A stretch of DNA of 64,000 bases, from assembly GCA_018969295.1 (NCBI GenBank), contig JAGWYN010000005.1, positions 1 to 64,000 on the forward strand. Direction: 5' to 3'. The position numbers and the translations under genes are program-made. The notes below the pieces were generated by a model. That model had not been told where the DNA came from. It was given only the letters and a program-made list of their open reading frames with translations, and searched no databases. Positions 15,097 through 23,420 of the stretch are shown one piece after another. This stretch comes from Chloroflexota bacterium. GTDB lineage: Bacteria; Chloroflexota; Anaerolineae; Caldilineales; Caldilineaceae. Every line of letters begins with the position of its first letter. The stretch's first letter is position 1.

Positions 15097-18000
15097 ATGA
15101 GTGCCATGCGTGTTGCACGTGACACAACTCAAAAAATCCACACAAATATGGCGCTTGTGTGCGCGGACCCACTGCATGTGAAAGTCGAAGACGCGGCCAC
15201 ATTGCCCGTCCTGTTGCAGCAGATTGCGGCCGAGGTCATGGGCCAGCAGATTGTCTATGTGCAGGCCGACGGCAGCGAGCAGCGCCAATCCTACGCCGAG
15301 TTGCTGGAATCCGCAGAACGCATTCTTGCTGGTCTGCGACGGCAAGGTCTCCAGCCTCAGGCCAGGGTGATCTTGCAATTGCGCCACAACCAGGACGTGC
15401 TGCCTGTCTTCTGGGCTTGTCTGCTTGGCGGTTTTACCCCATTGATTACCGCTGTGCCGCCCACCTACGGCACGACAAACAGCGAGCTGGAACGGCTGAA
15501 ACAGATCTGGCGGCATCTGGAGCAGCCTCTGATTGTGACAGACACCGTCCCCCAGGCGGTTGTGCGCGATCTAGATCGCTGGCTGTCGGTGACGCCCAAC
15601 CAGATAGTCAGCGTTGAAACGCTGCGCGAGCATAGCCCTGATCCGCTCCATCATCTGGCCCTGCCCGACGACATAGCATTGTTCAGCCTGACCTCTGGCA
15701 GCACAGGTGCACCCAAACTGATCCCGTTGACCCACCGCAATTTGCTTGCGCGTGCCCGGGCGGCCAACCACAACTGCGGCCATACCCGCCAGACCGTCTC
15801 CCTGAACTGGCTGCCCCTGGAGCATATCGGCCCCATCTCCGATCTGCATCTGCGCGCTGCGGTGTTGGGCTGCAAACAAATTCTGGTGCCCAAAACGATG
15901 GTGGCAGGCAATCCACTCCAATGGTTGCATCTCATTGATCACCACCGTGCTACCTACAGCGCCTCTCCCAATTTCGTTTTTGCGTTGATCAACAGCACGC
16001 TGGAAAAAATCGTCAGTGATGTCTCCCCAGCCTGGGATCTCTCCTGTGTGCAGACCCTGCTCTGTGCCGGTGAAATGGTCTCGCCGGAAACCATGGAAAC
16101 ATTTTTGTCCAGAATGACCGCCTACGGGCTACCGCCGACGGCCCTGCAACCCTGTTTCGGCATGGCTGAAATGGGATCGGGCATCACGTATTATCAGGCC
16201 AGCGCCCATGCACCGATCAAGGCTTTCTGGGCGGAACGGGCTTCGCTGGCGGGGAAAGTGATGCAACTGCCGCCCCACGCCCCGAACAGTATTGGCTTGA
16301 TCAGCCTTGGTTCACCGATTCCAGGCGTTTCTATACGCATTGCGGACGCCGAGAATCGCATCCTTCCTGAGTTCACCGTGGGACGCGTTCAGGTGCGTGG
16401 CGCAGCGGTCTCCTCTGGCTATTACAACAATCCCACTGACAACCAGCAGGTTTTTCTGGCCGACGGCTGGTTTGACACAGGCGACCTGGGTATGATCCTA
16501 GACGGGGAGTTGGTGCTCACCGGCCGGACCAAAGAGAGCATTATTGTCAACGGGGCCAACTACGCCAATAGCGAGATTGAAGCGGTGGTAGAGCAGATCC
16601 CCGGCGTAGAGCGCTCGTACACCGTGGCCTGCGCCGTGCGCATGCCCGGCAGCACGAGCGAAGAGGTTGCCCTTTTTTTTTGCCCGCAAGATAGCAATCG
16701 AGACCTGCCCACCCTCTTGGATCAGATCCGGCAGACCGTCGCCAAAACCATTGGCATTCCCCTGGATTATCTGATCCCCGTCACCCGCGCCGATGTGCCC
16801 AAGACGGCGATTGGCAAATTGCAGCGTGTGAAGCTGGCAAGCCGGCTAGAGGCAGGCGACTTCGAAGCCATGCGCCAGCAGCAGACGGAACGATCTCTGC
16901 CGGCGACGCCCCCACGAACAGCCCTGGAACGTCGGCTGGTGGCACTCTGGCAGGATGTTTTGGGGGTAGCGCAGGTGGGCATCGACGATAACTTTTTTGC
17001 TCTGGGCGGTGCGTCGCTCAACGCCGCGCGGCTGATTGCCAGGATGGAAGCAGAATTCAACGACACCTTCCATGTCGTCGCCGTTTTCAACACACCGACC
17101 ATTGCCGAGTTGGCCGCCTACCTTGAAGCAGAATATCCCGCCACCATCGCCAAAATGGCGGGGCAGCCGCACAATGACAACGGCGCCCATCCCTTGCTGG
17201 CCCCTGCTGCGCCGCTTACCGCCACCGACGTCGATGAAATTCGCAGCCGCCTGCCGATGGTTCTTCCCTTGCGCCAACAACCTACCCAGAAGAACCCGTC
17301 GGCTATCTTTGTCCTGGCTTCGGGGCGTTCCGGCTCTACCTTGCTGCGGGTGATGTTGGCCGGCCATCCGCGCCTCTTTGCACCGCCCGAACTGGTACTC
17401 ATGGGCTACGAGACCCTGGCAGAGCGAGATGCAGCCCTCACCGGCGAAAGCAGCATCTGGCGCGAAGGGGTGCTCAAGGCCATTACCCAACTTTATGATT
17501 GGTCACCGGAACAGGCCGAGGCATGGCTGGCCAGACTGGCAGCCCAGGGAACAACAGTTCAAGAACTGTATCGTCATCTGCAAGCGCAGCTGGCCGACGC
17601 GCCTACGCCGCGTATTCTGGTGGAAAAGACGCCGCAGGACACGCTCAACCTGGAAATCCTGCGACGGGCCGAACGCTATTTTGACCAACCCCGCTATATT
17701 CACCTGACCCGTCACCCGCACGGCGCGATTCGCTCCTTTGCGGATGCTCGGCTGGATCAGTTGATGTATGCACTGATGCCAACCTTGCGTGGCGCAGCGG
17801 GCGCGCGCAAGATTTCCACCGCTGCCCTGGGCGAAGCAACCTGGCTGATCAGCCAACAGAACATCCTGACCTTCTTACAAGAGGTTCCACCGCAACGTCA
17901 GCAGCGGATACAGTTTGAAACCCTGGTGCGCGAACCACAAGAGACCATGCAAAACCTGTGCAATTTTCTGGGGATTGATTTTGTAGAGGGCATGGTCCAC

Positions 18001-18987
18001 CCCTACCAGGAAACACAGCAGCGTATGACCACCGGCCTACACCAAGAATCGCGCATGTTGGGAGATGTTAAGTTCCATCATCACAAAACCATTGACCCCA
18101 CCATCGCCGACCGCTGGCAAGAATCCACCGCGCAGACGCCGCTGGGCGAAGTCACCTGGGCGATGGCACAGGAATTGGGGTACGAACGCCCTGTGCAGCG
18201 CCCAACTTCCAATCGGTCTTCCGCCAAAATCGAAAATTGGCTCATTCGCCCGCAACCCAACCCTGGCGCCGCATTGCGCCTCTTCTGCTTTCACTATGCC
18301 GGCGGGAGTGCAGCGCTGTTCCAACGCTGGTCATCCCATCTGCCGTCGGCGATTGAAGTGTGCGCTCTGCAACTGCCGGGACGCGGCAACCGCCTGAGCG
18401 AAACACCCTACACCGATCTGGCAGCACTGACCGCCCTCCTGATCGACGTACTGCGCCCGGAATTGGATCGCCCCTTTGCGTTTTTCGGTTACAGCATGGG
18501 GGGACTGCTGGCCTACGAGATGGTGCGCACCTTGCGCCGATACGATCTGCCCTTGCCTGCCCATTTGTTGATCGCCGCCCGCCGTGCGCCCCACTTTGCG
18601 CAGCCACGGCCCTATCTTTCGCAGTTGTCCGATGACGAAATCGTGCAGACCTTGCGGGAGGCGGGCAACGCTATCCCCCAGGAGATGGCCGCAGATCAGG
18701 CGGTGTTGCGCTTGATGTTGCCGACCCTGCGCGCCGATTTTCAGCTGGCCGAGGGCTACCAACACACGGAGGATGCGCCGCTGACCTGCCAGATAACCGT
18801 CTTTGGCGGGAGCGACGATACCCACGCCACTGCTGACCATCTGAACGGCTGGAAGCGATATACTACACAGCCCTTTCAAGCCCACTGGTTCGACGGCGGA
18901 CATTTCTTTTTACACAGCGCAGAGAGGGCTTTGCTTCAGGCCATCGCCCAAACCGTTCTCGTTGAGGGGGAGCAAAAATTCGTATGA
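15097..18987 (+). CDS. Four-domain megasynthase: acyl-adenylating, ACP, sulfotransferase, thioesterase
   Basis: 1296 aa. Domains: (1) ANL-family acyl-activating domain (about 20-600) with the ATP loop 'LTSGSTGAPKLIPLTHRN', LNWLPLEHIGPI, GYYNNP and 'DTGDLGMI'; (2) acyl carrier protein with Ser640 (LGGASLNAARL) as phosphopantetheine site; (3) PAPS-dependent sulfotransferase with 5'-phosphosulfate loop 'VLASGRSGSTLLRVMLAGH' (about 735-755) and 3'-phosphate motif HLTRHPHGAIRSF (about 870); (4) type II-like thioesterase with Ser1133 (GYSMGG), Asp1240 and His1269 (GGHFFL). The ST resembles those of CurM and olefin synthases, which sulfonate a beta-hydroxyacyl-ACP before release and decarboxylation to a terminal alkene. 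Here no ketosynthase or acyltransferase is present, so the enzyme probably loads a ready-made acid, sulfonates it on the carrier and releases it (inference). AAGGAG precedes the ATG. The stop overlaps the next start. Confidence 0.85.
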   Translation: MSAMRVARDTTQKIHTNMALVCADPLHVKVEDAATLPVLLQQIAAEVMGQQIVYVQADGSEQRQSYAELLESAERILAGLRRQGLQPQARVILQLRHNQDVLPVFWACLLGGFTPLITAVPPTYGTTNSELERLKQIWRHLEQPLIVTDTVPQAVVRDLDRWLSVTPNQIVSVETLREHSPDPLHHLALPDDIALFSLTSGSTGAPKLIPLTHRNLLARARAANHNCGHTRQTVSLNWLPLEHIGPISDLHLRAAVLGCKQILVPKTMVAGNPLQWLHLIDHHRATYSASPNFVFALINSTLEKIVSDVSPAWDLSCVQTLLCAGEMVSPETMETFLSRMTAYGLPPTALQPCFGMAEMGSGITYYQASAHAPIKAFWAERASLAGKVMQLPPHAPNSIGLISLGSPIPGVSIRIADAENRILPEFTVGRVQVRGAAVSSGYYNNPTDNQQVFLADGWFDTGDLGMILDGELVLTGRTKESIIVNGANYANSEIEAVVEQIPGVERSYTVACAVRMPGSTSEEVALFFCPQDSNRDLPTLLDQIRQTVAKTIGIPLDYLIPVTRADVPKTAIGKLQRVKLASRLEAGDFEAMRQQQTERSLPATPPRTALERRLVALWQDVLGVAQVGIDDNFFALGGASLNAARLIARMEAEFNDTFHVVAVFNTPTIAELAAYLEAEYPATIAKMAGQPHNDNGAHPLLAPAAPLTATDVDEIRSRLPMVLPLRQQPTQKNPSAIFVLASGRSGSTLLRVMLAGHPRLFAPPELVLMGYETLAERDAALTGESSIWREGVLKAITQLYDWSPEQAEAWLARLAAQGTTVQELYRHLQAQLADAPTPRILVEKTPQDTLNLEILRRAERYFDQPRYIHLTRHPHGAIRSFADARLDQLMYALMPTLRGAAGARKISTAALGEATWLISQQNILTFLQEVPPQRQQRIQFETLVREPQETMQNLCNFLGIDFVEGMVHPYQETQQRMTTGLHQESRMLGDVKFHHHKTIDPTIADRWQESTAQTPLGEVTWAMAQELGYERPVQRPTSNRSSAKIENWLIRPQPNPGAALRLFCFHYAGGSAALFQRWSSHLPSAIEVCALQLPGRGNRLSETPYTDLAALTALLIDVLRPELDRPFAFFGYSMGGLLAYEMVRTLRRYDLPLPAHLLIAARRAPHFAQPRPYLSQLSDDEIVQTLREAGNAIPQEMAADQAVLRLMLPTLRADFQLAEGYQHTEDAPLTCQITVFGGSDDTHATADHLNGWKRYTTQPFQAHWFDGGHFFLHSAERALLQAIAQTVLVEGEQKFV

Positions 18988-21467
18988 CGCTATTTGCCAA
19001 GACGCCCCAGGCCGATGAAAGCTTTTGGGGGCAGCTGCGTAAACGACTTGCCGGGCAACTCGCCCAGACGCCACAGCCTTATCAGAATGGCGAGAATGGC
19101 ATGCATCGAACGCCTGACACCTTGTTCCCCCTGACCGCGCTTTGGAAGAAGAGCGAAGTGCTTTACCCGAGACATCTGCCAGAGACAGCCTGGCGTAATG
19201 CCAGCCAGCCGACACTCGGCGAAGTGCTCTACCCGAGACATCTGCCAGAGACAGCCTGGCGTAATGCCAGCCAGCCGACACTCGGTAAAGTGCTCTATCC
19301 GAGACATCTGCCAAAGACAGCCTGGCGTAATGCCAGCAGGCAGCGGCCGACACTCGGCGAAGCGCTCTACCTGAGACATCTGCCAGAGACAGCGGCGTTG
19401 AATGTCGATCTCGCTGCGCTGGCAAACGAGGTCTATGACCTGGGCAAAGAAGTCCTGGATCGGGGTGTGATTGTGCTGGAACGGGTGGGCGAAGAGCGGA
19501 TCAAACCGATTCTGGGGGACCATGTGCGTGAAAGACAACTGCGCGAATTTGAAAGTGCGGCCTCCGCCCAGCCACGCAGTCCCATGACACAGAAGGTTGA
19601 CCGAGATTTTGCAGTTGGATCGGCCTCCCTAGGCCTTGCGATTGCTGGTTCAGTCCTTTACCCGCCCTTGTATCTGCTCAGCGTCCCAGGTCTGCTCTAT
19701 AGCGTGCGCCACATGTTTTTGAACAGCTATCAGAGCCTGCGCAAAGAGGGCAAAGTCCACGTCAATACGCTATCAAGCATTACCATTGCCGCCTGTCTGT
19801 TCGGAGGCCAGTTTGCCGCCGCCGCTACGACAGGTTTTTTCTATAGCTTTAGCCAATGGCTGTTGCTTCAGGTTAAAAACGATTCCAAACAGAGCCTGGT
19901 CAACGTCTTCCGGCTCTCTTCGCAAATGGCCTGGGTGCTGGTCGATGGCGTGGAGGTACAGACCTCCATCGAAAAAGTGCGACGGGGCGACACGGTGGTG
20001 GTCAATGCCGGTGAGCTGATTCCCGTCGACGGGGTGATTGCGCAGGGCATGGCGAGCGTCGATCAACAGATGCTGACGGGTGAAGCTCAGCCCGTGGAAA
20101 AGAGTGTGGGCGACAGGGTCTTTGCGCTGACGCTGTTGTTGACAGGCAAGATTTTGGTGGAAGTAGAAGAAGCGGGCAAAACCACCACCGCAGCTCAGAT
20201 CGGCCAGCTGCTCAACCGCACCACCGAATTCCGGGCAGGTGTGCAGTTACATGCGGAGACGTTGGCCCAAAAAACTGTCTGGCCCACGCTGGCGCTCAGC
20301 CTGCTGACCTGGCCGTTGTTGGGGCCAATGGGCGCCGTAGCCGTGGTAGCGGCCCACTTTGGCAACCGCATGAACGCCATCAGCGGGATTGGCATTCTCA
20401 ACTACTTTCGCATTCTGTCCCGCCAGGGAGTACTGGTCAAAGATGGTCGCACGTTGGAGATGCTGTGCGATGTTGATACAGTGGTCTTTGATAAAACAGG
20501 AACCCTCACCCAGGAACAGCCTACCCTTGGCCCCATTCACACTTGCCCTGGCTATGACGAAACCCGTGTGCTGACCCTGGCCGCCGCCGCTGAGTATCGC
20601 CAGACCCACCCGGTTGCCCGGGCCATTTTACACGCCGCCCACGAACGCCACCTGGCCTTGCCGCAGATTGGGGATGCTGCCTATCAAGTCGGATATGGCC
20701 TGCGCGCTCAGATCGAAGGGAGCCTGGTGCGCGTGGGCAGTATGCGCTTTATGGAAGAAGAGGGGATTGAGATCCCGGCGTCGATTCGTGAAGCCCAGGC
20801 CCTCTGTCATGAACAGGGGAACTCGCTGGTGCTGGTAGCCGTCGATGCGCAGATCGGCGGTGCGCTGGAACTGCTGCCCAACTTGCGCCCTAAAGCCAAA
20901 GAGGTGATTGCGGGGCTGCACAAGCGCGGGATCAAGTCGATTGTGATTATCTCCGGCGATCACGAACTTCCTACGCGCAAGCTGGCGGAGGAACTGGGCA
21001 TTGATCGCTACTTTGCCCAGACTCTACCCCAAAACAAGGCGGCGATTGTTGAGCAACTACAAGGCGAAGGGCGTACCATCTGCTACGTAGGCGATGGTAT
21101 TAACGATACCATCGCCCTGAAAAAGGCCCAGGTGTCTGTCTCGCTGCGCGGCGCGTCCACAGCGGCGACAGACACCGCGCAGATTGTTTTAATGGACCAG
21201 AATCTGGCTCAACTTTGCCACTTGTTGGACCTTAGCCGCGAATATTCGTCCACAATGGACAACAGCTTCAAGCTCGTCTTGATTCCGGTGGCGCTGGGCA
21301 TCGGCGGCATCTACCTGGCCGATTGGCAAGTGGTCCATGTCCTGCTCCTCAAGCAGCTCTTCACGCTTTTCAGTTTGGGCAATGTCATGTTGCCGTTGCA
21401 AAAATATCGAGCACTCTTGACAGACCAGAACAAACAGACAGCACGTTTCCCAGAACCACAAGGATAA
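18984..21467 (+). CDS. P-type ATPase of P1B-like type without CPC motif, with repeat-bearing N terminus
   Basis: 827 aa integral membrane ATPase, translationally coupled to the megasynthase (ATGA overlap). Core motifs: actuator T365-G-E (MLTGEAQP), phosphorylation Asp503 (DKTGTLT), the P1B-type HP dipeptide at His542 (QTHPVARAI), and hinge GDGIND (703-708). The usual metal-site motif (CPC/SPC/CPH) before the phosphorylation domain is absent; the corresponding helix ends 'AVVAAHFGNRMNAISGIGIL'. There is no N-terminal heavy-metal-associated domain either. Residues 58-137 instead carry four copies of a 22-24 aa repeat (YPRHLPETAWRNASQPTLGE). Substrate is unknown. In this operon it could energise export or lipid movement, or move a metal, but that is speculation. 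Confidence 0.82.
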   Translation: MTLFAKTPQADESFWGQLRKRLAGQLAQTPQPYQNGENGMHRTPDTLFPLTALWKKSEVLYPRHLPETAWRNASQPTLGEVLYPRHLPETAWRNASQPTLGKVLYPRHLPKTAWRNASRQRPTLGEALYLRHLPETAALNVDLAALANEVYDLGKEVLDRGVIVLERVGEERIKPILGDHVRERQLREFESAASAQPRSPMTQKVDRDFAVGSASLGLAIAGSVLYPPLYLLSVPGLLYSVRHMFLNSYQSLRKEGKVHVNTLSSITIAACLFGGQFAAAATTGFFYSFSQWLLLQVKNDSKQSLVNVFRLSSQMAWVLVDGVEVQTSIEKVRRGDTVVVNAGELIPVDGVIAQGMASVDQQMLTGEAQPVEKSVGDRVFALTLLLTGKILVEVEEAGKTTTAAQIGQLLNRTTEFRAGVQLHAETLAQKTVWPTLALSLLTWPLLGPMGAVAVVAAHFGNRMNAISGIGILNYFRILSRQGVLVKDGRTLEMLCDVDTVVFDKTGTLTQEQPTLGPIHTCPGYDETRVLTLAAAAEYRQTHPVARAILHAAHERHLALPQIGDAAYQVGYGLRAQIEGSLVRVGSMRFMEEEGIEIPASIREAQALCHEQGNSLVLVAVDAQIGGALELLPNLRPKAKEVIAGLHKRGIKSIVIISGDHELPTRKLAEELGIDRYFAQTLPQNKAAIVEQLQGEGRTICYVGDGINDTIALKKAQVSVSLRGASTAATDTAQIVLMDQNLAQLCHLLDLSREYSSTMDNSFKLVLIPVALGIGGIYLADWQVVHVLLLKQLFTLFSLGNVMLPLQKYRALLTDQNKQTARFPEPQG
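19155..19393. repeat. In-frame tandem repeats of 66-72 bp inside the ATPase gene
   Basis: Units at 19155-19220 and 19221-19286 (66 bp, almost identical), 19287-19358 (72 bp, with a 6-bp insert) and a partial unit 19359-19393. Each full unit contains small inverted repeats: CTGGC-GTAAT-GCCAG and, in most copies, GCCGA-CAC-TCGGC. The reading frame stays open throughout. Confidence 0.9.
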
Positions 21468-21479
21468 AGGACACGTCCC

Positions 21480-22346
21480 ATGTTGAATTTCAACTATGCC
21501 TTGGCGGACGATGGCACAGGTAAACCAATGGTCTATCCGCCTTTTATCACGCAAGCTGGGCTGGACAGTTTGCATGATCGCTTTATCGTTCGAGACGACG
21601 ACGTTTTTATTGTTACCTATCCCAAAGCCGGGACCAACTGGATGCGCCAAATTCTGCACCTGTTGAGCCACAACGGTGAACAGGGCGAACAGACCTCGCG
21701 CGAAACTGTGCCCTTTTTGGAAAAAGAGGCATCGCTGGGCAACTGGGCAACCCTGGACTACAAAGGCAACCGCCGTTACTTCATGAGCCATCTGAGCTAT
21801 GACCTGATGCCGGGCATCCGAAATAGCCATGCCCACTACATTTATGTGGCGCGCAACCCCAAAGACTGCGCCAAGTCGCTCTTTCACTTCATGGTCAGCC
21901 GTGCTGATATGCAATTGCAAAATGGCTGGGATGACTTTTTTGAGGCATACGTGCAAGGACTTGTCCCCTATGGCGTCTGGTTTGATCACAATTTGGCGTG
22001 GTGGCAGGCCAGCCAGCAGACCAGCAATATTCTCTTTGTGAAATATGAAGAGATGCAGAAGGATTTGGCCAGCGTGGTTGAACAAGTAGCCGACTTTATT
22101 CATCTGCCCTTGATCCCGCTCCTGCGCGATCAAGTGGTGGCGCAAAGCACCTTTGAGGCCATGGCCTCCAATACCAAAGCCAATTGGTCGCTCAATGCCG
22201 GCCGTCACAGATCTGCCGACAAACATCTGCGCAAAGGCGTGGTGGGCGATTGGCGCAACTCGTTTAGCGACGCACAAAATGTCCGCTACGACGCCCTCTA
22301 TCGCCAAAAAATGGCGGGCAGTGGCCTCACTTTTGAGTTTGAATAG
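21480..22346 (+). CDS. Cytosolic-type (SULT) PAPS-dependent sulfotransferase
   Basis: 288 aa, 12 bp after the ATPase stop and preceded by AAAGGA. It has the full set of SULT family motifs: 5'-phosphosulfate loop VTYPKAGTNWMRQILHLLS (about 42-60), 3'-phosphate binding region YIYVARNPKDCAKSLFHFM (about 121-139), and the C-terminal RKGxxGDW motif (LRKGVVGDWRNSF). It should transfer sulfate from PAPS to a hydroxyl or amine of a small acceptor in the cytoplasm. As the third gene of the operon that also holds a carrier-bound sulfotransferase domain, it probably acts on the same product or its head group. It is a different subfamily from the ST domain of the megasynthase. Confidence 0.9.
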   Translation: MLNFNYALADDGTGKPMVYPPFITQAGLDSLHDRFIVRDDDVFIVTYPKAGTNWMRQILHLLSHNGEQGEQTSRETVPFLEKEASLGNWATLDYKGNRRYFMSHLSYDLMPGIRNSHAHYIYVARNPKDCAKSLFHFMVSRADMQLQNGWDDFFEAYVQGLVPYGVWFDHNLAWWQASQQTSNILFVKYEEMQKDLASVVEQVADFIHLPLIPLLRDQVVAQSTFEAMASNTKANWSLNAGRHRSADKHLRKGVVGDWRNSFSDAQNVRYDALYRQKMAGSGLTFEFE

Positions 22347-22361
22347 ACAATACGACTGACT

Positions 22362-23381
22362 TTAGGAACGACGCCGACGCAACCAACCCCACGAAAACCC
22401 CAAAAGCACAGCTCCGCTTAACCCAGTACCACTCAACAGGACCAGCAGGCGTGGCTCCAACAGACGCACCGTGCGGGACGCCTGGGCTTTTGTAAGAGAA
22501 AGCAGCGGCCCGGCTGTAGCCGAAGGCAACGCAGTCCAGGTTGCTGTGGGCAGGGGCGTGGGGGGAACTGTGGGCGTTGCTGTAGGTGTTGCTGTAGGTG
22601 TTGCTGTAGGGATTGGTGTGGGTGTTGCTGTAGGGATTGGCGTGGGGGGCACCGTGGGAATTGCCGTTGGGGGGAGAGGTGCGGGCGCTTCAGCGACTTT
22701 TACCTCTGCTGCAGGTGTTGGGGTTGCTGTGGGGGGGAGCTCGACTGCAGGGGCGCTTTCATCTGGAGAGAGGCTGATGGCATCGATCAAGATCAGATCG
22801 TAGGCTGCACTTTGTGGATGGTCTGCCAGAAAAAAGATTGTGATGGTTGGGGCGACTGCGCGTGCCCGCACGTCGATGTTGACATCGGGCGGCGGATAAT
22901 TGAGGATGCGCCCCTCGCCCCAGTGCATGGGGCCCCAGATAACGGTCGGCGCATTGGGGTTGGTGCCGCCTGTGGGGTCAATTCCCAACTGGCGGCCAAA
23001 GAGGTCGGGGACATTGGGGGCTCCCCAGCCGATGCTGGCGCGATAGCCGGCACCTGGTGTGACTTGGACCTGGGTAAAAATTCCGGCTTTGAAAGGGCTG
23101 GTGCTGGCTATGGTGAGGTTAAAACCTCCGAAGAAGGTGTGTTCGTCCTGCAGATACTCTGGCGAACCGTACAGGATGAACGGGCTCCACCCGGTCGGAA
23201 TCTGCAGCGGTCGTGCGCCGGTAAAGGTATCCATCCCGCAGACGGCTGCCGGCAGGAGGTTGGGGGGAGCACAAGGATCAGCAGCCTCTGCCCGCTCTGT
23301 GGCAGCCAGGAGCGCCAATCCAGCCAGGAGCAAGGTTGCCGGCCATGGGCGGCGACGCAGCAGGTGTCTAAACCAATTCAT
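22362..23381 (-). CDS. Secreted, C-terminally membrane-anchored surface protein
   Basis: 339 aa. A signal peptide (residues 1-34, basic RRRPW then ATLLLAGLALLAA, cut near AEA-AD) leads a compact beta-rich domain of about 170 aa. That domain has 'TGWSPFILYGSPEYLQDEHT' and 'YDLILIDAISLSPDE', resembling carbohydrate-binding jelly-roll modules. A long Pro/Thr linker (about 215-300, PTATPTP repeats) follows, then a C-terminal helix (LLVLLSGTGLSGAVLLGFSWGW) and RRRRS. There is no clear sortase LPxTG motif, so it is probably held by the helix. It follows the GT39 gene by 40 bp on the same strand. Function unknown. Confidence 0.7.
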   Translation of the reverse strand: MNWFRHLLRRRPWPATLLLAGLALLAATERAEAADPCAPPNLLPAAVCGMDTFTGARPLQIPTGWSPFILYGSPEYLQDEHTFFGGFNLTIASTSPFKAGIFTQVQVTPGAGYRASIGWGAPNVPDLFGRQLGIDPTGGTNPNAPTVIWGPMHWGEGRILNYPPPDVNIDVRARAVAPTITIFFLADHPQSAAYDLILIDAISLSPDESAPAVELPPTATPTPAAEVKVAEAPAPLPPTAIPTVPPTPIPTATPTPIPTATPTATPTATPTVPPTPLPTATWTALPSATAGPLLSLTKAQASRTVRLLEPRLLVLLSGTGLSGAVLLGFSWGWLRRRRS

Positions 23382-23420
23382 TCATGGGAGTATATCTGTT
23401 GGAGGGGGCTGTACGCAAAA

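Noticed and set aside
14751..15125. 124-aa minus-strand frame before the megasynthase
   Set aside because: Cys-rich, no motif, overlaps the operon promoter and the megasynthase start.
21189..22307. 372-aa minus-strand frame over the sulfotransferase
   Set aside because: The plus strand carries a full SULT motif set over the same region.
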